From assembly GCF_001277995.1 (NCBI RefSeq), contig NZ_CP009220.1, positions 620,001 to 684,000 on the forward strand: a stretch of DNA of 64,000 nucleotides. Direction: 5' to 3'. This document shows positions 1 through 11,252 of the stretch, in pieces. Each line of letters starts with the position of its first letter. Position 1 is the stretch's first letter. The notes beneath the pieces are model-generated. The model was not told the DNA's origin. It was given only the letters and a program-made list of their open reading frames with translations, and did no database searches. This DNA is from Corynebacterium deserti GIMN1.010 (GTDB lineage: Bacteria > Actinomycetota > Actinomycetes > Mycobacteriales > Mycobacteriaceae). A program made the position numbers and the translations under genes.

Positions 1-1770
1 ATGAAACAAGTCTTCTCCGTGGATCAAATCCGACGTGCAGAAAACATCCTGTTAAAACGCCAATCCGACCCTGATGAATTGATGATTTCCGCGGCAGCTG
101 CTGTTGCGGAAGTCGCATTAGCCATGATTGAAGTGCAAGCCGAACCCAGGCTGCACCTTCTCCCTGGTGGCGGTCCCGAACAAATTCCTTGGGAACCTGT
201 CCACGGACAAACGCTGCTGCTGGTAGGCCCTGGCGGAAATGGCGGCGACGCTCTCTACGCTGGTGCGTTCATGATTGAAGAAGGCCAATCCGTCCATGCC
301 GTGCTGCTGGGTGATGGAAAAGTCCACGAATCGGCAGTTAATTATTTCCTCGCCCAAGACGGCGAAATCCTTGAAGAATTCCCCGATGCCGGCGAGTACA
401 ACCTCGTCGTCGACGGTGTCTATGGCATCGGCAATCGCGGACCGATCAGCGTGGAGCTGGCGAACTTCATGGAAACCGTCTACTCCATGGATATTCCGGT
501 TCTTGCTGTTGATGTGCCATCCGGCGTAAATGCAGACACCGGCGAGGTTCCGCCCGGCACGTTGGTGCGGCTGTTTCATTACGGCCCCGATGCGCCCGTT
601 GCCCGCCAAAAGGTTCCCACGCACATCAATGCCACTGCAACCATCACGTTTGGTGGACTGCGTCGTGCGCATGCCGTAAGCCCTGCGTGCGGCGAGGTGA
701 TGCTCGCGGACATCGACCTCGCGGCTGGCGACGGCCACGGGTTGTCTCAGGAACTTGTTCAGGTGCACATGGAGGACGGTGTGCCACCGGTTTATGCGTC
801 CGTCGTTGTGCGTCCGCGTCAGCCCATTCACGAGCAGGTCGGGCAGAGCGAAGCCGGTGAAGCGATTCAGGACATCGGCCAGCATTTCATGGCTCTCGAC
901 CTTGAGCCGCGCCCTGAACACGACAAATACAGCAGCGGCATTGTCGGCATTGTTGCAGGTAGTGACGCATACCGAGGTGCAGCGATCTTGGCTACCCAAG
1001 CTGCCGTCCGCGCCACCAGCTCCATGGTTCGCTACGTCGGCTCCGTCGCTGACATGGTGGTTCAAGCCGCGCCCGAGGTCGTGGTCACGCGCACCCTCGC
1101 CGACACCGGCCGCGTCCAAACCTGGGTCCACGGCCCCGGCCACGGCACATCTGAGACCGAAGTCGCCGAGCTTGCCGATCTCCTCACGCGCCCTGAACCC
1201 CTGCTTATCGACGCCGACAGCCTAACGTTGCTCGCCACCTCACCGGAGCTTAGGGCGGTGCTTGCGCTCCGCGAAGCACCTACCGTTTTGACTCCTCACA
1301 AGGGCGAATTTGAACGCTTGGCAGAAGTCTTGCGTAGTGAAGGCCTAGAAATCCCCTCTGCATTCGATGACCCCATCGGGGCTGCTCAAGCGTTGAGTGA
1401 GTTTTGTGGATGCTGTGTGCTGCTGAAAGGCCGCCACACCGTGGTCGCGGCACCGAAGTTCACCCACGTGATCAACGCGGGCAGCTCCTGGTTGGCTACC
1501 GCAGGCTCAGGCGATGTCCTCGCTGGCCTGGTCGGTGCACATGTGGCGCAAAGTTATGCCGAAATTCACCGACTGCCGGAATTCTTCCCCGACATCAATG
1601 TCCCCGACACAGCTGTATATACCCAGGTGGCGCGCGCCGTGGTGATTCACTCACTCGCCGGGTACTTCGCGGCTGACACAGCCTTTGGGACGGCACCAAC
1701 TTCAGCGAGTCGCATTGTGGAATGCATTTCGCCAGCCACAGCCCAACTAACGACGGAGCGTTTCGACTAG
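1..1770 (+). CDS. nnr: Bifunctional NAD(P)H-hydrate repair enzyme (epimerase + ADP-dependent dehydratase)
   Basis: Repairs hydrated NAD(P)H in the cytoplasm. An N-terminal YjeF_N epimerase domain (about residues 1-240) interconverts the R and S hydrates, and a C-terminal ribokinase-like domain (about 300-580) dehydrates the S form using ADP. Seen: NGGDALYAG at residues 80-88 and DVPSGVNADTG at 171-181 in the epimerase part; TPHKGEFERL near 431 and GSGDVLAG at 502-509 in the kinase-fold part. The 589 aa length suits a fused enzyme. The window opens exactly on the ATG, and the sequence after it (VDQIRRAE) is typical of the family N-terminus, so the gene is probably complete, although its RBS is outside the window. 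Confidence 0.93.
   Translation: MKQVFSVDQIRRAENILLKRQSDPDELMISAAAAVAEVALAMIEVQAEPRLHLLPGGGPEQIPWEPVHGQTLLLVGPGGNGGDALYAGAFMIEEGQSVHAVLLGDGKVHESAVNYFLAQDGEILEEFPDAGEYNLVVDGVYGIGNRGPISVELANFMETVYSMDIPVLAVDVPSGVNADTGEVPPGTLVRLFHYGPDAPVARQKVPTHINATATITFGGLRRAHAVSPACGEVMLADIDLAAGDGHGLSQELVQVHMEDGVPPVYASVVVRPRQPIHEQVGQSEAGEAIQDIGQHFMALDLEPRPEHDKYSSGIVGIVAGSDAYRGAAILATQAAVRATSSMVRYVGSVADMVVQAAPEVVVTRTLADTGRVQTWVHGPGHGTSETEVAELADLLTRPEPLLIDADSLTLLATSPELRAVLALREAPTVLTPHKGEFERLAEVLRSEGLEIPSAFDDPIGAAQALSEFCGCCVLLKGRHTVVAAPKFTHVINAGSSWLATAGSGDVLAGLVGAHVAQSYAEIHRLPEFFPDINVPDTAVYTQVARAVVIHSLAGYFAADTAFGTAPTSASRIVECISPATAQLTTERFD
1203..1215 (-). repeat. Copy of dispersed 13-mer GGCGTCGAYAAGC (in nnr)
   Basis: Exact match on the minus strand. 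Here it encodes LLIDADSL, part of the conserved kinase-fold region of Nnr, so this copy may be coincidental. It is listed because five other exact copies occur in the window. Confidence 0.4.
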
Positions 1771-1852
1771 GGGAGTAGCACCTCAATGAATTCGGAGTGA
1801 ATTCTTGGTGCTCAGCTAGCCGTGATGTGTAGCACAGGGTTAATTGGGAGTT

Positions 1853-2275
1853 ATGACACACGGATTCCTTGTTAACCCTGATCTCACCAACCGCGCGATT
1901 GAGTTTGAGTTAGAAGACGTTGCCAAGTTCCTCGGCGGAACAGTCAACGGCCGTGTCGCCGTAGCATTCCAAGAAGAAGGCGACCTCTACGCAGCCCTCT
2001 ACAGTGCAGAAGCAAAAGAAGAGGGTGCCGCAGCCAATCCTGTTGCCTCCCTTGGACGCAACTCCGCAGCTACCGGAAACGCAGCATTCTTCTCTGACCC
2101 GTCCACCGCAGTATGTGGTCCCGTGGTGTTCGTCGGCGCTGAAGGCGATGACATCACGCAGGAAGAAATCGACCGAATCCAAGACGGCATCCGCGCTGCA
2201 CGCAACTACCGCGATGACTACCCAGAGGAGTTTCAGCTCTGGCAAAATGCGGTATACAACCTGCGTAAGCAGTAG
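1853..2275 (+). CDS. Small conserved acidic protein of unknown function
   Basis: I do not recognise a family. The product is about 140 aa and acidic, with no signal peptide or membrane segment. It contains an Ala/Asn-rich low-complexity middle (about residues 50-75) and ends in a Tyr/Asp/Glu-rich helix-like stretch. The ATG at 1853 was chosen; an in-frame TTG at 1844 would add three residues, and both sit close to a GGGAG at 1846-1850. It lies alone between nnr and the groESL operator. Codon use is like its neighbours (GC-rich third positions), which supports a real gene. Confidence 0.72.
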   Translation: MTHGFLVNPDLTNRAIEFELEDVAKFLGGTVNGRVAVAFQEEGDLYAALYSAEAKEEGAAANPVASLGRNSAATGNAAFFSDPSTAVCGPVVFVGAEGDDITQEEIDRIQDGIRAARNYRDDYPEEFQLWQNAVYNLRKQ

Positions 2276-2310
2276 TTCTCAACGCAGCGAGTGACATGCT
2301 CGATGAATTT

Positions 2311-2337
2311 TTAGCACCCTCAACAGTTGAGTGCTGG
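2311..2337 (+). promoter_or_regulatory. CIRCE operator 1 (HrcA site) upstream of groES
   Basis: TTAGCACCC at 2311-2319, nine bases, then GAGTGCTGG at 2329-2337. This matches the CIRCE inverted repeat (TTAGCACTC-N9-GAGTGCTAA) with few differences. HrcA binds CIRCE to repress chaperonin genes. It overlaps the second CIRCE by four bases. Confidence 0.88.
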
Positions 2338-2360
2338 CACTCTCGGGGGTAGAGTGCCAA
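2334..2360 (+). promoter_or_regulatory. CIRCE operator 2 (HrcA site) upstream of groES
   Basis: CTGGCACTC at 2334-2342, nine bases, then GAGTGCCAA at 2352-2360. The two 9-bp arms are nearly perfect CIRCE half-sites. Bases 2334-2337 are shared with the right arm of the first CIRCE, giving three evenly spaced arms on one side of the groES leader. Confidence 0.88.
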
Positions 2361-2458
2361 ATAGGTTGTTTGACACACAGTTGTTCACCCGCGACGACGG
2401 CTGTGCTGGAAATCCACAACCGGCACACAACAAAATTTTTCTCATGGAGGGATTCATC

Positions 2459-4383
<1,925 letters not shown>

Positions 4384-4397
4384 GAATGTGACTGACT

Positions 4398-4432
4398 AAA
4401 AGCCTTGAAGGAATTCCCTTCAGGGCTTTTTT
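4398..4432 (+). terminator. Intrinsic terminator of groES-groEL1
   Basis: A 14-bp stem (4398-4411 with 4417-4430, one G-T pair) and a five-base loop, ending in a run of six T. It lies 15 bases after the groEL1 stop. Confidence 0.9.
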
Positions 4433-4508
4433 GGTGTGTTCTGGTGTATTCCGAGCTTTTTGGGGCATGTCAAAGCAGCTCGGTGGAGACGGTGTGAGAA
4501 AGAATAAT

Positions 4509-4530
4509 GACCCGGTCACATGACCGGGTC
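4509..4530 (-). terminator. Hairpin terminator for whiB3
   Basis: Perfect 10-bp inverted repeat GACCCGGTCA / TGACCGGGTC with a two-base centre, eight bases beyond the whiB3 stop. The minus-strand continuation ATTATTCTTTC is T-rich, and the plus-strand side is also T-rich (TCTTCTTTT), so it may work in both directions. Confidence 0.7.
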
Positions 4531-4537
4531 TCTTCTT

Positions 4538-4837
4538 TTACACTGCTACTGGTTGCTTGCGTTCGTTATTTCGCAGGATAACCAGTCGCTCGGACTCTGA
4601 CAGTCCGCCCCATACTCCATAAGGCTCTGCCACAGATAGTGCATGCTTGCGGCATGATTCCAATACTGGGCAGGAAGCGCAAATAGCTTTTGCTCGAAGC
4701 TCACGACGCTGGCGTGCCCGACCGCGCTCGCCGTCCGGGTGGTAGAACACGTCGGAGGTCTCGCCGCGACACGAACCGTGTAGCTGCCAGTCCCAGAAGT
4801 CTGCATTTGGCCCTGGAAGCTGGTGAGGCAATGTCAT
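4538..4837 (-). CDS. whiB3: WhiB-family [4Fe-4S] transcriptional regulator
   Basis: Redox or nitric-oxide sensing regulator with an iron-sulfur cluster. Four cysteines (residues 23, 53, 56 and 62, as C-x29-C-x2-C-x5-C) form the cluster site, followed by the WhiB turn GVWGG at 74-78 and a basic tail. The ATG at 4837 has GGGAG nine bases upstream; a TTG six bases further out would leave only three and is rejected. The position between groEL1 and sigD matches mycobacterial whiB3, which is the reason for the name. WhiB proteins act by binding the primary sigma factor. I cannot tell from sequence alone which stress it senses. Confidence 0.9.
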   Translation of the reverse strand: MTLPHQLPGPNADFWDWQLHGSCRGETSDVFYHPDGERGRARQRRELRAKAICASCPVLESCRKHALSVAEPYGVWGGLSESERLVILRNNERKQPVAV

Positions 4838-5272
4838 CTTCAAATACTCCCTATGTTCAGCTATTTTTTAGCTTTAATCGCGTTCTCTGATGTGGGTTCT
4901 TCGCCCGAGAAGTAAGTGTCAACTCCTTTGGTGAACAAATTATGTACCGTTAGTGACTCAAAGTTAACCAAATAGCCATATACAGGCGAACACCTGCCAG
5001 TATGCCCGTATTGACCTGCGCTTATATCCCGAGGTGAATCTCAGGTGAATTCTTAACGCGACCTAGTTTTTGCAGGTCAGAATGGGGGAAATGCAATAGA
5101 GGTTATCTGTTAAGGCGAGTCAAAGCCCGGGAAAGTCAGGGTGGACTTGCTAGGATGAGTAAAGCTCACTGGCTGCCTGTCTTTGAGCGGGCGTGCCCTG
5201 CAGCTATGCATGAGGGCTTTATACTCATCTTTATATTTTCACTCTAAGCTTCATGCAGGAAGGTGCGGGATC
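4838..5272. other. Intergenic region between divergent whiB3 and sigD
   Basis: This 435-base AT-rich gap must hold the promoters of both genes. A TAGGAT at 5151-5156 could be a -10 box for sigD, but no convincing -35 partner was found. On the minus strand a CATAAT-like element lies in the whiB3 leader. No coding sequence or RNA gene is convincing here. Confidence 0.4.
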
Positions 5273-5839
5273 TTGGCTGACACTGAGCGCGAGCTCGCTG
5301 ACCTGGTACCTCAGGCAATGGCGGGTGATGCTAAAGCACTGCAAAAGATCATGGGGATTATTCATCCCATCGTCTTGCGCTATGCACGAGCTCGTATCGG
5401 CGGAGGTCGTCAACCCACCGCGGAAGATGTTGCCCAGGAAATCTGCCTCGCAGTTGCCACATCAATCAAAAACTATGTGGATCAGGGACGCCCGTTCATG
5501 GCTTTTGTGTACGGCATTGCTTCCAACAAGGTGGCCGATGCCCATCGTGCGATGTCGAGAGACAAATCGACACCCATCGAAGAGGTCCCAGAATCCGACC
5601 CCGATACCTTTACTCCGGAAGAATTCGCGCTGGTCAGCGATGGAAGTAACAGAGTGAGGGTACTTCTCGATCTACTCAGTGAAAAGGCACGCGATATTCT
5701 CATCTTAAGAGTCATCGTGGGTCTTTCCGCAGAAGAAACTGCAGAGATGGTGGGCAGCACCCCAGGTGCTGTGCGAGTAGCTCAACACAGAGCTCTCACG
5801 ACACTTCGAAGCGCACTTGAGCAGCAGGAGAACAAGTAA
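5273..5839 (+). CDS. sigD: ECF-type RNA polymerase sigma factor SigD
   Basis: Alternative sigma factor, 188 aa from the TTG at 5273, which has AGGAAGG at about 5257-5263. A longer in-frame reading from 5183 would add an unrelated hydrophobic stretch. Region 2 runs over about residues 35-100 (YARARIGGGRQPTAEDVAQEI and the FVYGIASNKVADAHR core-binding/-10 helix). Region 4 lies at about 125-180 (LSAEETAEMVGSTPGAVRVAQHRAL, helix-turn-helix for the -35). Its stop overlaps the ATG of rsdA in TAATG, a sign of translational coupling to the anti-sigma factor. SigD is known in corynebacteria and mycobacteria for cell-envelope genes. Confidence 0.94.
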   Translation: MADTERELADLVPQAMAGDAKALQKIMGIIHPIVLRYARARIGGGRQPTAEDVAQEICLAVATSIKNYVDQGRPFMAFVYGIASNKVADAHRAMSRDKSTPIEEVPESDPDTFTPEEFALVSDGSNRVRVLLDLLSEKARDILILRVIVGLSAEETAEMVGSTPGAVRVAQHRALTTLRSALEQQENK

Positions 5840-6876
5840 TGACTCGACGTCTACAAGGTGGGGACCAGGATGGTCAAGACATCGTCAAGGGACAGCTGAA
5901 GCAGCTGTTCGATGACGATGCGTACTTGACCAAACTGTCCCGCGGCGTTGATCCTTCCGAAGGCACTGACGCCCTCGCTGGTCTCCTCCTGGATTTGAAT
6001 AAGGAAGTAACTCAGGCCGAGGTTCCACAACCTGACTGGGCAGCACTACTCGCTGGCACGGCGACCACAGTGAATGCAGCCTCATCCACGGACTCCACTT
6101 CAGAGACCGCAGATGGTTCTGCTGATGCCACCACGGTCATGGCTCGTTCTGACCAGGGACGCAATCCTGCCACCGCAGAATTCGCACCTGTCACTGATGT
6201 GGACACCGCAGGCGCAGATGATGCTGCAGGTACTGACAGCACTGTGGTTGCTTTGGATGCTCGTCGTGACAAGAAGTCACGTCGAGCAGACAAGCGCTCG
6301 CGTGCTGTGGCCTCTAACCGCAAGTCGCACCCGTTCCTCAACGGACTGGTAGGTGCTGCTGCTGCAACGTTGGTTATCGCTGGCGGTGGAGCAGCAGTCT
6401 ATAACGCAGATGAAGGTTCACCGCTGTATGGCATGAACCAGCAGCTGTTTGGCAACTCTGATTCGCCAAGCGTTGTTGAACTTGCTTCCACCCTGGAAGA
6501 AGTCGACAGCCGTACCGCAAGCGGAGATGTTGAAGGCGCACGCCAACTGCTGGAACAAGCACGAGCAATGCTGGATGACATGCACAACAACCCACGTCCG
6601 GAGCCACCTGTTCAGGCAACCCCCGATGCACCAGCACCAGCACCGGTTACTGAGACGATGACGGCAACGGTCACGGAAGCCCCAACCCCTGAGCCTCCAG
6701 TGACGGAGACTCAGACTGTGACCGCCACCCAGGTCCAGACCATTGTTTCCACTGTTGTTGCACCTCCAGTGTGGACTCCTAACCCTGAACCAACTGCTGA
6801 GCCAACGCAAGGCAATCAGGAGCCTGAAGACGGTGCAGGCACGACCCTTGCTCCTCCTCAAACCCCGGGAAACTAG
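5839..6876 (+). CDS. rsdA: Membrane anti-sigma factor RsdA for SigD
   Basis: Single-pass membrane protein expected to sequester SigD at the membrane. The first ~60 residues (DDDAYLTKLSRGVDPSEGTDALAGLLLDL) form the sigma-binding part. A long acidic/Thr linker follows, then a basic stretch and one membrane helix (GLVGAAAATLVIAGGGAAVY, about residues 171-190). The outer part begins SPLYGMNQQLFG and ends in a Pro/Thr-rich tail (about 255-345) likely to span the cell wall. The 345 aa length, one-base overlap with sigD, and location match Rv3413c-type RsdA. Regulated proteolysis is the usual release mechanism in the family; nothing here proves it. Confidence 0.9.
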   Translation: MTRRLQGGDQDGQDIVKGQLKQLFDDDAYLTKLSRGVDPSEGTDALAGLLLDLNKEVTQAEVPQPDWAALLAGTATTVNAASSTDSTSETADGSADATTVMARSDQGRNPATAEFAPVTDVDTAGADDAAGTDSTVVALDARRDKKSRRADKRSRAVASNRKSHPFLNGLVGAAAATLVIAGGGAAVYNADEGSPLYGMNQQLFGNSDSPSVVELASTLEEVDSRTASGDVEGARQLLEQARAMLDDMHNNPRPEPPVQATPDAPAPAPVTETMTATVTEAPTPEPPVTETQTVTATQVQTIVSTVVAPPVWTPNPEPTAEPTQGNQEPEDGAGTTLAPPQTPGN

Positions 6877-6907
6877 CACGGCACATGCCACCTAGGGATC
6901 ACATACG

Positions 6908-6957
6908 AAAAACTGCCAGCCTCGCACACTCATGGAGTGCGGGTGCTGGCAGTTTTT
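6908..6957. terminator. Bidirectional terminator between rsdA and the DUF5319 gene
   Basis: A 13-bp perfect stem (6908-6920 with 6945-6957) flanked by A and T tracts on both sides. The loop contains a further CGCAC/GTGCG stem. It sits between convergent genes. Confidence 0.9.
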
Positions 6958-6966
6958 GTTTGGCTT

Positions 6967-7332
6967 TTAGCGCGCCTCAAGGCCATCTAAGTACCCCAGG
7001 CAATAATCCCACGGAACGTATGCTTCAACGCGGGGCTGAATGCTGGGCTCATGCACCGGACTCATATCGCCGTTAAGTGTTGCGCGCATGTTGGCGGCCA
7101 TGATGTCCCACTCGTAATAGTGGAGTTCCTCACAGTCATCACACATGAAAAAGATTCCCTCAAAACCACGAGGCCCAAGCACGGACTTGAACTCCATGAC
7201 TAATTTCAGGTCTTGCTCCACGTGGAGGCGCTCCACATCGGATAGGGGTTCTACCTGATCGATGGGATCATCGTCGGTAATAAACGATGCCGGGTCGTTG
7301 GGATCGTCGGCAAACGGGTCGCGGGGCATCAT
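6967..7332 (-). CDS. DUF5319 family protein (Rv3412-like)
   Basis: Function unknown. It is a conserved small acidic protein found next to sigD and guaB2 in mycobacteria and corynebacteria. Seen: PRDPFADDPNDPASF at the N-terminus, a CDDCEELHYYEWD motif (a Cys pair plus acidic/aromatic residues that could bind metal) and the C-terminal YVPWDYCLGYLDGL. No signal peptide or membrane helix. The start is uncertain: the ATG at 7332 was taken, with an in-frame GTG at 7347 and ATG at 7389 also possible, and none has a strong RBS. It converges on rsdA and shares its terminator. Confidence 0.8.
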   Translation of the reverse strand: MMPRDPFADDPNDPASFITDDDPIDQVEPLSDVERLHVEQDLKLVMEFKSVLGPRGFEGIFFMCDDCEELHYYEWDIMAANMRATLNGDMSPVHEPSIQPRVEAYVPWDYCLGYLDGLEAR

Positions 7333-7469
7333 CGCATCAAAGTTCACATCTTTCAGCCTATTGCCCGGCGCCGAAATACCCAACCTCATCCAACAAAAAC
7401 GGGGTCGGGAATGGTATGTGGGCTGCTTCGGTTATCTGATTTGGAGGCAAGCTACTAAAGTTTAAATAA

Positions 7470-9023
<1,554 letters not shown>

Positions 9024-9036
9024 ATTTTGCTCACTT

Positions 9037-9072
9037 AAACAGCCCGATTTCTTCATTGAAATCGGGCTGTTT
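9037..9072 (+). terminator. Intrinsic terminator of guaB2
   Basis: Perfect 15-bp inverted repeat (9037-9051 with 9058-9072), six-base loop, T-rich 3' arm, 13 bases after the guaB2 stop. Confidence 0.9.
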
Positions 9073-9139
9073 CTGGTTGTGTCGCGTATCTCGGGTAAAG
9101 TCTTCGTCGTATACGACCATTTAAGGGAGGCCCGTCACA

Positions 9140-10264
9140 ATGCGTGACCACGTTGAAATCGGTATCGGCCGTGAGGCACGACGCACCTACAGCTTGGACG
9201 ATATTTCTGTCGTTTCTAGTCGCCGCACCCGTTCATCCAAAGATGTCGACACCACTTGGCATATTGACGCCTACAAGTTTGATCTGCCGTTCATGAATCA
9301 CCCAAGTGATGCATTGGCAAGCCCTGAGTTTGTCATTGAAATGGGCAAGCAGGGTGGCCTTGGCGTGATCAACGCTGAGGGTCTGTGGGGTCGCCATGCT
9401 GATCTCGATGAGGCGATCGCAAAGGTGATTGCTGCGTATGAGGAAGGCGACCAGGCTGCAGCCACTCGCACTCTTCAGGAGCTGCACGCAGCGCCACTGG
9501 ATACTGAGCTGCTGAGTGAGCGCATTGCGCAGGTTCGTGATTCCGGTGAGATCGTTGCTGTGCGCGTGTCTCCACAAAATGTTCGTGAGATCGCACCAAT
9601 CGTCATCAAGGCAGGTGCTGATCTGCTGGTTATCCAGGGCACCCTGATCTCTGCAGAGCACGTCAACACCGGTGGAGAGGCCTTGAACCTAAAGGAATTC
9701 ATCGGTTCTTTGGATGTTCCTGTCATCGCTGGTGGCGTGAACGATTACACCACCGCGCTGCACATGATGCGTACCGGTGCTGTGGGCATCATCGTCGGTG
9801 GCGGCGAGAACACCAACAGCCTGGCATTGGGCATGGAAGTATCCATGGCTACTGCGATTGCTGATGTCGCTGCGGCACGTCGTGATTACCTGGATGAAAC
9901 CGGTGGTCGTTATGTGCACATCATTGCAGATGGAAGCATTGATAACTCCGGTGATGTAGTCAAGGCTATTGCCTGTGGCGCAGATGCTGTGGTGCTGGGT
10001 TCACCGTTGGCTCGCGCTAAAGAAGCTGCTGGAAAGGGCTACTTCTGGCCAGCAGTGGCAGCGCACCCTCGTTTCCCACGCGGTGTGGTCACTGAGTCCG
10101 TGGACTTGGATGAACAAGCACCAAGCTTGGAGCAGATTCTGCATGGTCCGTCTACGATGCCGTGGGGTGTGGAAAACTTCGAAGGTGGATTAAAGCGCGC
10201 GCTGGCTAAGTGTGGCTACACCGATTTGAAGAGCTTCCAAAAGGTAAGCCTGCACGTTAACTAG
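9140..10264 (+). CDS. guaB3: GuaB3-family IMP dehydrogenase-related protein
   Basis: IMPDH-like TIM barrel of 374 aa without CBS domains; exact reaction uncertain. The RBS AGGGAGG lies about 10 bases before the ATG. The phosphate-binding parts are present (ADLLVIQGT, VPVIAGGV, AIACGADAVVLGSPLA). In the segment that corresponds to the catalytic loop of guaB2, the sequence is IIVGGGENTNSLAL and has no cysteine; the only cysteines (in IACGAD and KCGYTD) are elsewhere. The gene directly follows guaB2 in the order seen across actinobacteria. It may act on IMP by other chemistry or be regulatory. Confidence 0.88.
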   Translation: MRDHVEIGIGREARRTYSLDDISVVSSRRTRSSKDVDTTWHIDAYKFDLPFMNHPSDALASPEFVIEMGKQGGLGVINAEGLWGRHADLDEAIAKVIAAYEEGDQAAATRTLQELHAAPLDTELLSERIAQVRDSGEIVAVRVSPQNVREIAPIVIKAGADLLVIQGTLISAEHVNTGGEALNLKEFIGSLDVPVIAGGVNDYTTALHMMRTGAVGIIVGGGENTNSLALGMEVSMATAIADVAAARRDYLDETGGRYVHIIADGSIDNSGDVVKAIACGADAVVLGSPLARAKEAAGKGYFWPAVAAHPRFPRGVVTESVDLDEQAPSLEQILHGPSTMPWGVENFEGGLKRALAKCGYTDLKSFQKVSLHVN

Positions 10265-11180
10265 GTGTGTGTACTCGCCTCTTTGCTTTGTGTTTTGAGT
10301 GGAGGGGCGCGTCGACAAGCATCTTTTTAGGCTCCCACGTGACGCCGATGCTGGCCGCGATGACAAGGATGATCGCGGCCCACTTGAGCGCGGTGGGGAT
10401 TTGATCAAGCAGGATCCAGCCGACGGCGGCGGCGAATGCCGGTTCGAGGCTGAGCAGAATGCTGAAAATGGGGGCGGGGAGTCGGCGCAGTGCCGATAAT
10501 TCCAGCGAATAGGGGATAAGCGACCCGAGAAGTGCTGTGCCAAGCGCCAGGATGAGTAGGGTTGGGGTCTGGAAAGTCGGGCCCATGTGTGTGGCACCCA
10601 GCGGAAATACTGCAACTGCGCCGATAATCAGTGCGACGGCCAGGCCGCTTGTTCCGGGGATGAGTTGGCCGATTTTCTTTGATGCCAGGATGTAACATAC
10701 CCAGAAGATTCCTGCGACGGCTGCGAAAATGACGCCGAGTGGGTCAAGGGTTTCGCCGCTGAGGGAATCGATACCCAGCAGTGCCATGCCGAGAAACGCC
10801 AAAGCCACGCACAATCCGTTTTTCAGCGTGCGGGCTAACACCGCGGAGAAAATCAGGGGGCCGAGGAACTCAATGGTCACGGCGGTACCCAGCGGGATGA
10901 GTTCGATGGATGCGTAAAACAGGCTGTTCATTCCGCCAAGAGATAATCCCAACAGCAGCACGGCGATCCATTGTTTTTTAGTCCAGGAACGAAGTCGCGG
11001 GCGGATCACCAGGCACATGATCAAGCCTGCGATGAACAGCCTGAAAGAAGTGACAGCCCAGGGGCCGATGAGGGGGAAAAGCTGCGTTCCAATGGCAGCA
11101 CCAAATTGCAGGGATAGGGCGGAACCCATCACCATCAACACTGCAGCGGACTGTTTATTCATGCCCTTGATTATTGCCAA
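10257..11180 (-). CDS. EamA/DMT-family transporter, probably an exporter
   Basis: Inner-membrane permease of 307 aa with ten predicted hydrophobic segments in two EamA repeats, as in the RhtA-like amino-acid or threonine/homoserine exporters. The substrate cannot be read from sequence. The start taken is the TTG at 11180, which has AAAGG five bases upstream; the ATG at 11162 is the alternative. The gene is divergent from a LysR regulator, a common arrangement for regulated exporters. Its last eight bases overlap the 3' end of guaB3, and its C-terminal LVDAPLHSKHK is encoded by a near-exact copy of the dispersed 13-mer. Confidence 0.88.
   Translation of the reverse strand: MAIIKGMNKQSAAVLMVMGSALSLQFGAAIGTQLFPLIGPWAVTSFRLFIAGLIMCLVIRPRLRSWTKKQWIAVLLLGLSLGGMNSLFYASIELIPLGTAVTIEFLGPLIFSAVLARTLKNGLCVALAFLGMALLGIDSLSGETLDPLGVIFAAVAGIFWVCYILASKKIGQLIPGTSGLAVALIIGAVAVFPLGATHMGPTFQTPTLLILALGTALLGSLIPYSLELSALRRLPAPIFSILLSLEPAFAAAVGWILLDQIPTALKWAAIILVIAASIGVTWEPKKMLVDAPLHSKHKAKRRVHTPS
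10309..10320 (+). repeat. Near-exact copy of dispersed 13-mer (3' end of DMT gene)
   Basis: Twelve of thirteen bases (GCGTCGACAAGC), preceded by the G-rich GTGGAGGGG and followed by ATCTTTTTAGG. It shares both flanks with the copies at 19792 and 46213. Confidence 0.55.
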
Positions 11181-11252
11181 AGAAACCTTTAAGGACTAGC
11201 TCGAAAAACAGCCAACTATAGTTAAGTAATACTGAACAATTTTGGAGGTGTC

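Noticed and set aside
118..1143. 341-codon open frame on the minus strand opposite nnr
   Set aside because: It is antisense to a clear conserved enzyme, has low-complexity composition and no RBS or family motifs. It arises from the GC-rich third positions of nnr.
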